This document shows positions 1-18,600 of a stretch of 64,000 nucleotides of DNA, piece after piece (within the stretch, counting starts at the first letter, position 1; each line of letters starts with the position of its first letter). Location: contig JANUWF010001217.1 in assembly GCA_026120185.1 (NCBI GenBank), forward strand, positions 2,402,001 through 2,466,000, given 5' to 3'. This DNA is from Voacanga thouarsii. Lineage: Eukaryota > Streptophyta > Magnoliopsida > Gentianales > Apocynaceae. Under the pieces are notes generated by a model. It worked only from the letters and a program-made list of their open reading frames with translations. It searched no databases and was not told the origin of the DNA. Made by a program: the position numbers and the translations under genes.

Positions 1-250
1 AGACCTAGTGTTGGCTGACCAATAAACAAGTCTCTAGTAGAAAAAAAACCCTAATCTCCCTAACACAACTGAGGCTCACGCAGCTCTCTCTCTCAAACTC
101 ACGTTTCCTTCTCCTCTGGTTTCTCCTTGGAGCTTTGCTAACCAATAGCAAGAGAACCAAGGAGATTTGAAACCATTCCTCTTCACCGTTGTGTTCACCG
201 ACTAGAGGTTGGGTTGTGGCATATTCTGAGAGCTGAAAGGCTTGGCGTTC

Positions 251-409
251 ATGCAAACAAGGCGAAGTAGGAGGCCAGCGGGTTTTCAACTGGAAGCTTC
301 TTCAAGTGGGCAAGGCGAAGCGATTCCTGTTGTTCAATCCACTCCTATTCAACCTAGTAGGTTTAAAGCGCGCAAATGTATGATCTTTACGCTTCCGTGC
401 GGCCTTTAA
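251..409 (+). other. Short unassigned ORF, possible first exon
   Basis: An ATG follows a leader that looks like a plant 5' UTR (CT-rich, with an AACCCTAA-like stretch) and opens a 52-codon frame. The predicted peptide is basic and Ser/Gln-rich, beginning MQTRRSRRPAGF. A GTATGA sequence near 377 could be a splice donor, which would make this the first exon of a longer gene, but I found no convincing second exon. I do not recognise the family. It could equally be chance or a transposon remnant. Confidence 0.15.
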
Positions 410-639
410 GGCTTGCGGTTTTTTTTTCTCTGATTTTTCCCGTCGATGCATGTTCCCTCTGTTTTCTGCCCCTCAAAAATAATGAGGGTTGTACTGTTTA
501 GAGGAGGACTTGGCACTTCGGGTGCTTGGCTTGACCCCTAAAAGGAGTTCTCGGGGACACAGCATTTTGGCTCAGATAGTCTCTTGGGAGCTTTTCGGTG
601 CATCGGCAAGCTTCGTCAGCTAGAGAGGGCCAGTCTCCC

Positions 640-1640
640 AAGTAGAGTAGGGAAAGAAGTAGGGCGCATTTTGGAAATGATTCTGATAAAGGTAGGATAT
701 AATAGTATCGGCAGAAGACCTATTTACTAGAGTCCTCAATAGCTGATAACGTGTGGCCCGGTTGGCAGAGTTCGCGGAGTCCCCAGAGAAATTGTTGACG
801 CCAAATTCGGGAATATACTAGTAGAGCCACAATTGCATGACTTAGAGGGGGCCACCAAGATTAGTCGGGTCACCCCCAGCCAATAGGATCGAGGTCATCT
901 GGTTTATTAGCCGATAGACTAAGGTCAGCACCAGGGAGGCTAGATGGCAGCGCCTCTTCTTCCTCAACAAAGCTGATACGTAGTATCGGTACTCGTTGCT
1001 TATCCCCATCGAGTGGGAGTAGAGAATGTATTTGCAGAGCCACAGTCATAGAAAGGAGGATTGTTCTTGCTCTGAAGGAACGTTGCCTACACCTCTTTGG
1101 GCGGCCATGACATTACCATAGGAGGTAGTAGACTTGTCCAAGTGGGCTTCAACGGTGGACAAATTCTCATCGGGCAAGAATTTCATCTCTATTGCAGCAG
1201 AAGCCCAGAATAGTGCAGATGTCCAATATGGTCGGAGAGAACATACCATGGGGAAAAATGAACCTATTGATTGCTAGAGACTAGAACGGTAAAACAGCAG
1301 CGAAAAGATTGCGTTCAAGGGCATTTCAAAATCAAACATCATAGTGGCATTTCGGATGCCCCACTAATCCCAAAGGGCGCCATAAGTAGCGTAGCAACGA
1401 TCACACCACTTTCGGTATTTTTTTAGGGGATGCAGCCAATGGCAGAAAGAAAATGGCAGGCCAATCGTAGAAAAATCGTCTCAATTCAACAGAAGGATGA
1501 AACCCTTCGGATGGGCGAATTGTAAGTGATCAATGGTAACTTCCGTTGGCAGTAGTCCAGGACCCAAGGCGTATAGATTAGCGTCAGCTTGAATCAAAAC
1601 CATGGGGATATGATCAATCGGAGTGGCCATGGAGATTTAG
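640..1640 (-). pseudogene. Decayed plant mobile domain (PMD, aminotransferase-like) gene
   Basis: Conceptual translation of the - strand, in several frames, gives the hallmarks of the plant mobile domain in order. First come a W...R.Y..YG.LWD..GI..A stretch (about 1420-1370) and AINRFIFPHGMFSPTILD (about 1290-1215), matching the FVFPWGEATITLEDV-like core. Then follow LWLCKYIF (about 1040-1010) and a GGPL.VMQLWLY.YIPEFG block (about 865-800), matching the GPLW..QLW...YFP block. Frames shift repeatedly and in-frame stops interrupt the last block, so no functional product is expected. PMD proteins are nuclear factors linked to transposon silencing and genome stability, and PMDs are also carried by some transposons; I cannot tell which source this is. 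The sequence is clearly more GC-rich than the DNA that follows, consistent with old coding sequence. Confidence 0.5.
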
Positions 1641-2819
1641 AGGTCGTCAATCAAATGGAGTGCGGGGAATGCTGTTGGATTTCACAAGAAAGATAGAAGT
1701 CTGATCAACATAGAGATGTTTCAGGAGAAAGATTTCGTATTGATGAAGGAAGAGTAATGGGGACCACGGTTATTTAAAGAAAAGATTCAAAAGACTAGCC
1801 GTTCACAAGCTTCGAAGCCGAGGAGTCGAAAACCTTCTGCAACGATCAGGACGTTCCATTTCTGTCAGGAAAAGAACGACTATGACATTAAAAGAGGTAC
1901 GATTCCCACCACTTCACCTATTCGCACCATTAAAACAACGGGACTGGAGGAGGCATGTGTTGACGTCAGCTTTAGTCGATCCGTTGTAATGATAACTTTG
2001 AGCCGAAGTCGATATGAATTTCGCTAAGCTGATGATGACGTCAAGGAGTTCTTCACCCGATGTACTCAGTTAACATCAGAACCAGGAGCCGATGAGTCAA
2101 TTCCTCAGATCTCGGTACGATCGGCAAAGCACTACTATCCCTAACCGCCAAGGATGGGTCATGAAGTGGGATTTTCTCCACGTTCGAATAGTCAGCAACC
2201 TCATCACAACAAGTATAAAATGAATAAGGAGTCCCAGAATGAAGAACCCAACAACAATCGCATCAACCGAATTACCAAATTTCTTCCAATTTTCAATTTC
2301 TTTTTTCTACATTTTCTTTATAGCTTTCCTTACGACTTTGTTTACAGCTTTCTTTACAGCTCTGTTTAGGTTTTCGAAAGTTTTTCCTTATTCCTTTGAT
2401 TACCAGTTTTCCGTTTTTATGTTGCTTTGATTTCAAATTCTAGTACTTTTGTATTTGTTCATCATCTCAATCGAAATACACTATTTTCAGTCCTAATTTG
2501 CTTCCGCATGCAATATTTTTACTTTCTTGGACCCTTTCTATAGTAAGTTCAAGGAACACACGTCTTTTAAAAGGTCCAGCTCACTAATTTATCTTTCTAT
2601 CGGACTGTTTATATTCATCGAAAAAGTAGTCGATCAACAGTTCCATCGGCTCCCCTTTTTGTAAGGCAACAATAGGAAAATTCATCTAGCCACATGGCAT
2701 GGCATGTAGATACTTCTTTCCATCGTCTGTTATTCATTTTTTAAGGTTTGTGGTTTTGTTGGCTCACCAAAGGCGGGACAGGTGAATGAGGAAATTGGGA
2801 ATCATTCGTTCATGAGTAG

Positions 2820-3220
2820 GTGTATTTGAATTGATTCAAGTCAAATTCTAATATAATCGAGTCAAGTTTTATTATTTTTACATAAAATTCAAATTCGAGC
2901 TCAAGTTCAATTTAAACGTTTAATTTTTATTTGAACTCCATTCATTTAAAATATTTTAAAGTTCGAACTTGATTCAAAATTTGATTACAATACGTTTGAA
3001 AGTTTGAATTCAATTTTAAATTCAAGCTCAAATTTAAATTAAGTTTGAATTTAATTTAAATAAATAATATATAATATAATATTAATTAATCAAATATGTT
3101 CTTGATCTTTCAAGTTTCATACTTACATATCTAAATTCGATTTGTTTAAAATTTAAGTTTAAATATAAAATTTATATTTGAGATTCAGCCTGAAATTTTG
3201 AATTCGAAATCAGGAACAGT
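2820..3220. repeat. Low-complexity repeat of TTCAAATTCGAGCTC-like words
   Basis: About 400 bp built from variants of TCAAGTTCAATTT / AAATTCGAACTTGA on both strands, so it is rich in small imperfect palindromes. It resembles the degenerate TTCGAGCTCGAA-type dispersed repeats of plant intergenic DNA. No open frame or terminal structure could be assigned. Confidence 0.45.
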
Positions 3221-6200
3221 TAAATATATTCTATTTTCACTGCTATTCATGAGTGGGTTTTGCCTTTTGTCTTCTTCTTTCAGTTTCTCTTGCTTAGCGT
3301 GTTGTTCCCGTCTGCTTTGAGTCAAAAAGAGGGACTTGCTTTTCCATGACTGTCATCTCCATTACCATTACCCAAAGACACCAAACGCAAAAAGGATGCA
3401 TTTTTTTTTCATAAAAATTTGTACACAATTCACAAAAATACTTACAAACTCTCAATTTGAGATTGCACAATTTATGCATCTCAAATTATTTTATAATTTA
3501 TTTTACAAATATTACAAAAATGTGTTTATAATTTACAACAATATATACAAACTTCATAAAAATAAGTACATATATAACAACAAAAAAATATACACAAATA
3601 AAACACTCAGAGTGAATTTCGATACCAAAATAACTCTCTGTTGTCAAAAATCCTTTATCCACTCATTCTTTTTTTTTTTTCTTTCTTTCTTTTCCCGAGC
3701 TTCTTTTTCTTTTTCTTTTTTTTTTTTTGGGTTGGTCGGTTGATGTAATCCACTCATTATGAATAAATTCTTGATTTTCTTTTCAACAACAAAAGAATTA
3801 AGGGGTGAAAAAAGTATATATTTCACTTAATACAATTTTTATATTTGTTTTGCATTTTTTTATGAAGTCTTTCGTAGTGAAATTTAGTTAACATCTCAAA
3901 CTATAGAGGTTGTAAGGGAGAGAGAAAATATAATATATATATATACATGTGACCAAAAATAAAGGAAACGCAAATATTTTTATTATTATTTCCAGCTGTT
4001 TTTTTTTTTTAAAGGATCCTTGGTCAGGCAGATCATGAACGTGGTTGATATATATAGAAAATGTAATTTTGTATTATTATTTTATTAATCGTATCACGGC
4101 GTATCTAATTTTTTTTAAGAGTACACCAAAATCAAAAAGCTTATGAATAGAATAATATCCACTCGAAATTGATGCCCTAATTAAAAATATAAGCTTCTAA
4201 GTGGGTAATAATTTACTCATTTCTTTTATATATTTATAAAGACAATTGGCCACGTAGTTTTTTTTTTTTAGTCCTTAATAAGATCCTTTATTTTATCCTC
4301 AATTTTCTTTTTATTTGCTTTTGTCTGTAATTTTTTTTTTATATTCCTAAATGATTATGCAAGCTATTTTTGAAATATTTTTAAAGAATAGCATCGTTTT
4401 TATAGTTAGATCCTTGCATTTTTACCATCTTTAGTGTTTTGATTCTTTTAGAAAATGAGTGTAAAGACAAATATATCCTTTTAAAATTTTGTAAAGTTGA
4501 CCTCGAGAACAATTTTGGGACTTGAAAAAATATTTATGAATGCAAACATATCTAAAACGAAAGGAAAAAAAAATTTATTCTATTCGAATTTAAATATCTT
4601 AATTTTTATTTTGGATATTCATCATTTCAAAATAAATAGATTTTTTTTTAAACTTCAATAACTAAATTGGGATATAGATTCTACTAACGCATGGATTTTC
4701 ACTGCTAATTACATTGATTAATAAATATAATATAATAACTTATTAATGATTCAACATTATAAATATTTTATTATTGAATTAAAAAATATTATAATATAAA
4801 AATCTTTGTATTATGTTTTTTCTGATAAAAGAAATTGCAGTTGTTATGTACAAGTATATTCTAAATAATTTTTTTATGATAAATAAATTCAATTGTATAA
4901 CATTTATATAGGATGAATGATTTGTAAAAATCTGGTCTCCACTAATGTTTTAATTCTGTGGTAGCAATCATTTTGTTATTTCATGAACAGTGCAAAAGTG
5001 ACATTTCCCATTAGTCACTTTCAGACAACGAGAAGAGGAGGAAAAAAAAAAAAAAGGACACTTCCGATAAATATAAACCAAAATAACGACAATTCTTTCT
5101 TTTCCATTTTATATTGAGTGGGTCAGCGATAGCCTGCTCTGGGCCTCAGGCACGGGGGATGGAACAATGAAGCCGCCATGGTTCCTCTAGTCTTTACATT
5201 AAAAGAAATTTAAAAATCTTGGTCTGAAATCAAATATATACATTTTCTTATTAGGAGGTTTAAAAATATAAAAAATATATTTTCCTTTAAACTTTTAAAA
5301 ACAATTTATTTTATTTCAAAATACAAACTTCATCAACTTATATATTTCATTAATAAAATTAAGATAATAACTTATTTATAATTAAATATTTATATTAAAT
5401 TAAAATGTAAACTTTAAATTCGAACAGAAATAATATAAAATTAACTAATGTTAGAGTTTTAGATCTTATTACTGCTTCCATCATAAGATAGAAACGTGAA
5501 TCTCTATATTTGATACTTCCATCCATAATGTTTGTAATTGCACTTGATTATTGGAAAAAAAAATATTTTATTATTCAAAATTTTACATTATTATTTAAAT
5601 TTTATTTTAGATCTAATTGATATTTCAACTTTCAAATATTTTTATTCTGTCCACCTGACCATCGCTCAATTTAATAAAATTTTAATATAAGATTAATACA
5701 TGTTGGTATAAAAATTCTTAGGAGATGACACAGCAGAAAAAAAATTAAAAGGTACGATATCAATTAATAAAGCAAAAAATTAGATGGGATGTGGAGTGCA
5801 TATTATATATTCTTTTTTAATAATAAAGTGAATGTTTCCCTGAAATTTTTTTATGGGTCTAATATATATACATATATATATATATATTTGGTAAGAACAT
5901 GTGATGGCTTTGCCATCCAACATATGATTCGGTTTTTGCATCGAGCCTTTAATTCATTTTCATCGAAGTGATAATTTAAGGTTTAGTTTGCGAGTTTTTT
6001 TTAAAAAAGAAACATATTAAGTTATGAAGGAAAGAAAAAGAAAAGCAAGAAAGGTAATTGATACATAATGTTATTTGAGAATTTAAAAAAAAAAAGAGAA
6101 AATAATTATTTATTTTATCATTTAGAAGTTTGGAGATAAAAGAAAATTAATTGTATTAATTGACCGATTTTTTAGAGAAATTTTTATATGCACTCGATAC

Positions 6201-7924
6201 ACATGTATCGGTACATTTGGCAGTTGTATCACTTACACATAATATTATACCCAATATTTACTGTGCAATTTCTGTTGCAGGTAATACAATCACCTAATGC
6301 ATTTAGTACACGTCATTAAATTCATATAAAAATTTTTTAATTTGCACCGAATTCATATAAAATTTTTTTAATTTTTTTACCGTATTCCTATCTTGTCATC
6401 TTTCACCACCGACACCGTTTTCTGCATAACTTCACCACCATTGTCATCCCCATTGCTCCTTTCTAGAACTCTTATCTAATCCTCATCATCTCTATGACTA
6501 TTATTACTACCACCACTAACACTACAAATATCCTCTCTTTTCTCTCCTTCTAATCTCAATTCGAAAACTAAAGTCTCAAAAGAAAAAATTAAGATTTTGT
6601 CAATATTTTTATACTGTAATTAGCCACAAGTTTTACTAAATTCACTAATTTCTTTTATACAATTTGCTCAATCCCAAGATTTCCTTCACAAATCTCACAC
6701 GATTGAGTATTTTTTTTCTCCTATCAATCCCTTATAATTGGTATTCTCTCAATCCTCTTTTATCTGTCTATTTTAACCAATTTATAAATTTTAAAAAAAA
6801 TAAAAAATTTTGATTAATTAATTAATATTTTATATTTTACCCTCAAATAATTTTTTTTTATTACACGCCACAGTGTACCTATTTTCCCCTCTTTTCACAA
6901 TTTCAACCCTCCCTTTTTTTTTCCTTTTTATTTTTTTTTCAACTTCAACTCATCAAGTCCTTGTGCTCAAATATCAAACTACTTCTACCTAAGTTGACTA
7001 GACCCAGTCATAGCCCAAAGTCTACATTTACAAAATTTATAGTTGGATTACTAAAAATTCATATTTTCTCTATCTTTTATTGAATGTTTATATTTGATTT
7101 ATATAAATTTATTTTTATGTCGTAAATTAAATATTTTATTTTAATATAATATAAAGATTTAAAGGGACATTCGATATTATAAAAGTTCTTACCTTAACAT
7201 AAAAAAAGTTGTTAAGTGAACGTACGAACAAGTCAATATTGTTTAAACTAAAAGCGTTAGTTGCAAAATTATAAAAAATATATATATTTACGTTAAAAAG
7301 ACAAATATTCAATTTTAGATATTTGAACATCTAAATATCATAGCACAAACAAGTTCCGAACTCATTTTTCGTATTAACGAAGGTTAATAACATAACTTAA
7401 ATAATAGTTGACTCATATCTTTAAAAAAAATAAAAACAAAAGTTTAAATAAGAATTTATTTACTTTTAAAAGTAAATATTTTTTAAATAATAAAAAATAA
7501 AAAATAAAAAATTCAACATAAAAAAAAGTTCTATTTTAGGAGAATTTGCATTATTAAAAAATAGAAGTAGATGACAATATACACATCTTCCCGTTAAATA
7601 TCATCAAGATGATCATTGATTCCCCAGTTTTATATTAAACGTCAAGTGTGAATTTAGGAGTGACATTTTATCTGCCAGTGCCCGCCTCATACAATTATTT
7701 CCTCATATTTCTTTGGATTATGTAGTGTGTAATCTAAAATTTATCATTTGGTCGGATTTCAAAGGAGACGATATGAACGTGACAATGACATCACCACTTC
7801 CCTGCGCCGACGCCCCCCGCCACAATTTGATTTTGACAGAAATAGGCAAGAGAAACCCCCTTTCCATTAATAATTCAATCCTTGTTGTCCGGTCCCGGGA
7901 ACATGGATGCAAACTCACCACACA

Positions 7925-7926
7925 CT

Positions 7927-7960
<34 letters not shown>
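7925..7960 (+). repeat. Compound microsatellite (CT)12(AC)6
   Basis: An uninterrupted CT run of about 24 nt is followed directly by an AC run of 12 nt. It lies about 1.2 kb upstream of the malic enzyme start codon. Confidence 0.95.
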
Positions 7961-8745
7961 TCACTAGAATGGTCAATGATGTAAATGTGTATCACCGCAT
8001 TGTCTAATTTTATAGTAATGACCTTAATTTTTCTCTTCTTCCTTGATGTCAATTTATTATCTCAATTTTACTATCGATATTTTTTAAAGTCTAAATTTAA
8101 AATTCGTGTGTATTTCAAAAAAATAAATAATATGCCATCTAAATATCTAATAGTTTGAATATTCACCAATTGAAAACAGGGTTAGATTTTAAAAAGTATT
8201 AATATCTTAATAATTAGAATGTTATACTTGTTTGAAATTAAATATTTATAATTATATTTTTCAAAATTGTAAGCCACTTAATTCAAAGTTTCATCACTAA
8301 CATTAGCAAATAGTAAGGATAATATAGAAGTTTATTTATAATTAAATAATCACATAAATTTTTATATAAAGTCAAAATGAAATATTTAAATTTAAACGAA
8401 AAATATTAAATAAATTATAATTTTTTAAAAAATTTATATGCATTTTTAATCCCACTATTATCCTATATTCTTAGCATGCTTTTACCCAAGGAATACTGCT
8501 GTCTACCTTTTTCGAATTTTCAGCTAATTCCACTCAATTTTTTTAGTGGTCTTAATTTGTCATTTCTCAAAATGTTTAGTATAAATGTGAAATTCTTGAT
8601 ATGTATAGTGTACACTTGTTATAATAGTTAAAAATGAAGGACTAAAATGCAATATCAGCCTAACGAAAAGTCACGTTCGTTCAGTGTTGACATTTTGACA
8701 CGAGTGAAGGTGGAAAGAAGAGCGAACCCAAGTATATACGGATTC

Positions 8746-8981
8746 GGCCGCGTAAATTGTTATATGATAATTTGTGTAATTATTTAAATTTATATAAATA
8801 TTTGACATGATTACATAAAATATATAATTACATAAATATTAAAATAATATCATTTTAAATGATTAAAATGATATAATTTTATTAAAAAAAAATTTTACAC
8901 GTAATAATATTTTTAAATATTAAATATTCACAATATTCAATTTAGACCGTGAAATGGCCGCGCAAGTGATTTTGCGCGGCC
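8746..8981. repeat. Possible small inverted-repeat element with GC-rich ends
   Basis: An AT-rich core is bracketed by GGCCGCGTAAA at the left end and the reverse complement of GGCCGCGCAAA at the right end, giving about 11-bp terminal inverted repeats with one mismatch. The right end is itself a perfect hairpin: 10-bp arms GGCCGCGCAA / TTGCGCGGCC at 8956-8965 and 8972-8981 with a 6-nt loop. I could not find a clear target-site duplication, so a MITE identity is only a suggestion. It sits directly upstream of the malic enzyme promoter. Confidence 0.3.
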
Positions 8982-8991
8982 CCAGATGCAG

Positions 8992-8997
8992 TATATA
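8992..8997 (+). promoter_or_regulatory. Candidate TATA box of the malic enzyme gene
   Basis: TATATA occurs in GCAGTATATACTAC, 171 nt upstream of the start codon. That would place transcription start near 9025 and give a purine-rich GAGA-containing 5' UTR of about 140 nt. TATA-like words are frequent in this AT-rich DNA, so position relative to the gene is the only support. Confidence 0.25.
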
Positions 8998-9167
8998 CTA
9001 CATGCTAGCTCCACATCTTCCTTGAGATATTTTATATTTTATTATATTTTTAAAAATAGATTAGTGAGTGATCTTGTAGGTGCCGGAGGTGACTCGGTGA
9101 CAGAGAGAGCGACTTTGTGTTTGTGTGTGTGAGAGTAAGAGGGAGAACTGTGAAGAGAGAGGGAAAA

Positions 9168-14856
<5,689 letters not shown>

Positions 14857-15666
14857 ACTGTTAGTTGTATCTGGTGCCCGCCTTTATGTATTTCGGTTAA
14901 GGTTTCGTTGTGTGCTAATGCCCTTGCGTGGGGCATTCAATTATCATTATGCTCTATTATGTCACGGTCCCCCCTTCTGCTCGCACCCCCCAGAATCTGA
15001 GTACGAACTTATGTTTTGGTAAGTTCAAACTCTTTTCAACTTCAATAGTTTTTGTTTTTGAGTTGTGTGTAAGAGAGGATGTTCATCTCGCCTTTGGCAA
15101 GTTATTTAAAATTATTTACGAATTACAACGAAGAAAGATGTGGATGGTAAATGAGCTGTTAATTGGTCCTTAAATATAAATTAAATGACAAACCCAGACA
15201 TTGCTCCGTGGGTAGCGTCCGTAAGATCACGAAGAATCCGGAACAACAGTACGCTACGTATATGGTCGAAATTCAAAGTGCTAGCTACTGTCGATTAAGA
15301 TGGTCACATTTAACGGTACCGTCAACAATTGTTCATCTTTTGCCGCATGATATATAGGACCGAGGTCAAAGCAAAATTCTTTGTTTTTTCCATCGAACAA
15401 AAGCTGCAACTTAGAAGAGACCGTAAACAATCTTCTTAAAATTATATCTTTTTGTCCATGGTGCGCAATCACGTGTCTGGTTTACAACATATCCTTACCG
15501 TGACAACAGAGCGTTGGACCAGTAACAGCTTCCGAAATACAAAGCCTCATTGTGCTTTGCCGCTTATAGAATGAACCACTTCCATAGTTGTTTCCACTGC
15601 AAGAGATCCCTTTAGTACAACAGCCACTCAACCAAAAGATTTAAAACCTTAACCAGTCGAAGATGA
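14857..15666. other. Shared 3' flank between two convergent genes
   Basis: About 810 bp separate the malic enzyme stop codon (+ strand) from the dioxygenase stop codon (- strand), so this stretch must hold both 3' UTRs and both polyadenylation regions. The first 150-200 nt is less AT-rich, as expected of a 3' UTR. No coding homology was seen; the open frames are short and unconserved in appearance. Confidence 0.55.
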
Positions 15667-18600
15667 CTACTTGTATGAACTTAGTGTAGCATGGGTGTCC
15701 ACATATCTCTGCAACAGATAATCTCCACTTTTGACCGGTGGGAACCTGGAAGTGTAGATAGCTTTGTAAATTAAATGCAAAATTCACCTAGCACATTGCA
15801 AAATGGTTCTATGTACAAATACTTAGATATATTATAGATTACCAGCTTTGAATGTTGCTAATGCATACTGACACCAATTTTAGTTCTACATGCAACATAA
15901 GAGTTATGGATCCGAAGTTCCACTTTGGCATGCAATTGAAGATAAATACTTGCAGAAGAAGAATTATGTAAAGGGGTCTCTAGTCAACCAGTGAGTAGTG
16001 TAACACATACTTGGGAGGGTAGTCAATTGACTGGCAGGTTGGAAGGCATTCAACAACATAGTCATAACAAGGCGCCACAAAGAATGGAATCTGCCATAGA
16101 CAAGGAAGTAAGGTAAGCATTCCCAACATTGTATCTCTAGTTATTATCATCGTTACCATTGAGGTGTTATCTCAGACAATAATTCTACACATCTCATGAC
16201 GTAAAAATACTTTACAAGCCTTACAGAGTATCTTTCGTGTCCATTCCCCAACACCCGATGAAGTGTTGACCTGTAAACCATCATCAGAAATCAGAAAACA
16301 AAAAATACCAGCATAAAGATGCATGAGGCTTGGAAAGGTCCTCATAGAGCTTTGCTCAGGAGATCAGGATCAGAATCATTTATCTGGAAATTTTGGAAGT
16401 CTTTCACTGGTCTAATGGAGCAACAGAGTTAACTGTATCATTGTAGGATGGTATAAAATAATGCAAAAGCAAATTTGATACACCAGTTATTGCTCTTTTA
16501 CAAAACCAATCATTCTGAAGACATAAATGTTCTATAGGCATTTGAAAATGGTCCAAAATGAGCCCGACAAAGACTGAGACATAAACTAGTGCATAATCTT
16601 GAAAGGAAAAAGGAAATACAAAATTTTGTACTTCGTATATGAAAAATGTTGGGATTCACTTTTGCATTAGAAAAAAGATCCAATTGCATGTCTAGACAAA
16701 CCTTTCACTGAACTGCATATTACCTAAAAACACAGTTGCTTAAGCGCTCCAACAAATCACCGAGATTCACAATAAAAGCTCTGCAAGCAGTATATAAGGT
16801 TGCATTCAGTACAGTACATTATTTGTATTTGGTTTAACTCAAACATGGAGAAAAAGTAATGAATCCAAAATCATGACAACTTTCATTTATAAATAGCTCA
16901 TCAATAACGACACAAATTTCGGTAACATTCACTAAGAACACAATCAGAAAGAAATGAATTTTAGTAGATAGTGTTTGCATAACCATATATGAGCTGATTA
17001 TCAAGAAGATAGCTTTTTGCGGACAACTGAAAGTGATTGCATGATATGAGATTTGATTTTAAAGCAAAGAGGTGCACAGAAAAATCCAAACCATAATTGA
17101 CAAAATTCCTGTCTCCCTAAGAGGAATACGTCACAGAAAGTATGCTGACTTACCCTTTCAATGGTGCCACATATTCCCAGACCTGAGGCTTTGCATATTT
17201 ATCCTTGCAAATCTGGCATGAGGATGAATCTTCATGATCACTCCAAAGAAAGGCTAAAGTATCCCATTTTCAATTTTTTTGCATACCTGAAGACCAATGA
17301 CATCATCTGTTGCCAAGAGGGTAAGCATACCAAAATCAGTATGTGCACCTGCTCCATAGATTCCCTTTGTTGGTTCAGAGGTTCGACCTAGAATTTGTTA
17401 AAATGCATGTGTATTAATCACAAAAATCCAAATGAGTCCGTTTTTTAAATTTAGTTGAATTTTAACCTTCATAATGTAGTAATCGCAAGGTTGCAATAGG
17501 TTCGCCTAGAATTTCTGGTTGATTGAAAAAGTCACTATTTAAGTCAAGTGCGAGAGCTATGATCCTTGCAATTGCCCTTGCAACATCACTGAATACATAT
17601 AAAATTATAAGATAAGACAGGAGAACTAATCTAGATACTTAAGTATGCTATAGAAGTAAATGAAAATCAATAGCATTGTAGATAATGATGGAATAGTCAA
17701 ATCCACAGAATTTAGATGACCTTTAATTATGAATTGAAGTTGATCAGTTTATTGTTCTGGAGAATCTAGAAGAAAATAGAAGAGTATTGCATCTGAAGTG
17801 CCAGGTTGAAGAAGTGAAAGTCGATTTTATGCAACCAGACTTTCATTAAAGAGAATGAGCTTCAGCATTTAAGACAATGACCAAGAGTTCTGTAGAGAGA
17901 GGCCAAATTGAGAAAAACTTAAACAAGGTCGGTCTGTAAATAGTAAAAATAAAAAAAGATTGGAGACAATTCGGTCTCCATTTGAAATGTAGTATTTGTA
18001 ATACAATTGCGAGGAAGTGTATGCAAACTAGAAAACACCTAAAAGCCTGATTTAGGCAAATGTTAAGTAAGACACAACTTACAGTGCTTCACGATGGTAC
18101 CTCTCGATAGTTTTTCTCCATCCAGGCAAAATCTCTTTACAGGCATCCACACAGTTCCGGCAGTAAAGAGAATATGAAATTAACAAACAATCTAGGTATT
18201 TGACATGCTAAGAGTGGGCCATTAAGACCCATTGTTTTGCTGGTGAAATAAATTCCTTAGGGAATTACCAGCCGCAGGCCATACATTTTGCCCATAAAAT
18301 TGTTTTGCTGTTTTGGGATCGTCTGCAGACACTTCAACGCCAATATAATATCCTTCTTTGTAGTCCCCTGCAAACACTTGATAGCTTAGTGATGCAGGAC
18401 CTTAATCTACTAGCTCTTTCTACCAAAAGGACCATAAATAATTAGAGAAGCTTAATTCTATTTGTCTCATTAAAAAGAGACATGTCAAGAGAGTGCATGA
18501 ATGTATGCAATTCAGAGAAACCAATTTTAACCTAGTGAACTTCCAGGCCGCAGGCAATAGAACTGAAATGAATCTAAAATTAACATGACATGGGAGTATG

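Larger units (their letters stand above)
2150..8740. other. AT-rich intergenic region, no gene recognised
   Basis: About 6.6 kb of AT-rich DNA. It contains many homopolymer A/T runs, a polypyrimidine tract at about 3669-3730, short TA runs near 3932-3945 and 5860-5887, and a CT/CA microsatellite listed separately. Open frames here (for example about 3336-3743) encode only low-complexity Phe/Lys/Asn-rich peptides and look like chance. I see no transposon ends, RNA genes or conserved domains. Confidence 0.5.

Noticed and set aside
3336..3743. 135-codon open frame on the + strand
   Set aside because: The peptide is low-complexity (Phe, Tyr, Lys, Asn) and arises from AT-rich DNA and a polypyrimidine tract; no domain and no codon bias.
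9117..9167. In-frame N-terminal extension of the malic enzyme
   Set aside because: It would start at GTG, not ATG, lies in a purine-rich 5' UTR, and the family N-terminus begins at the ATG at 9168.
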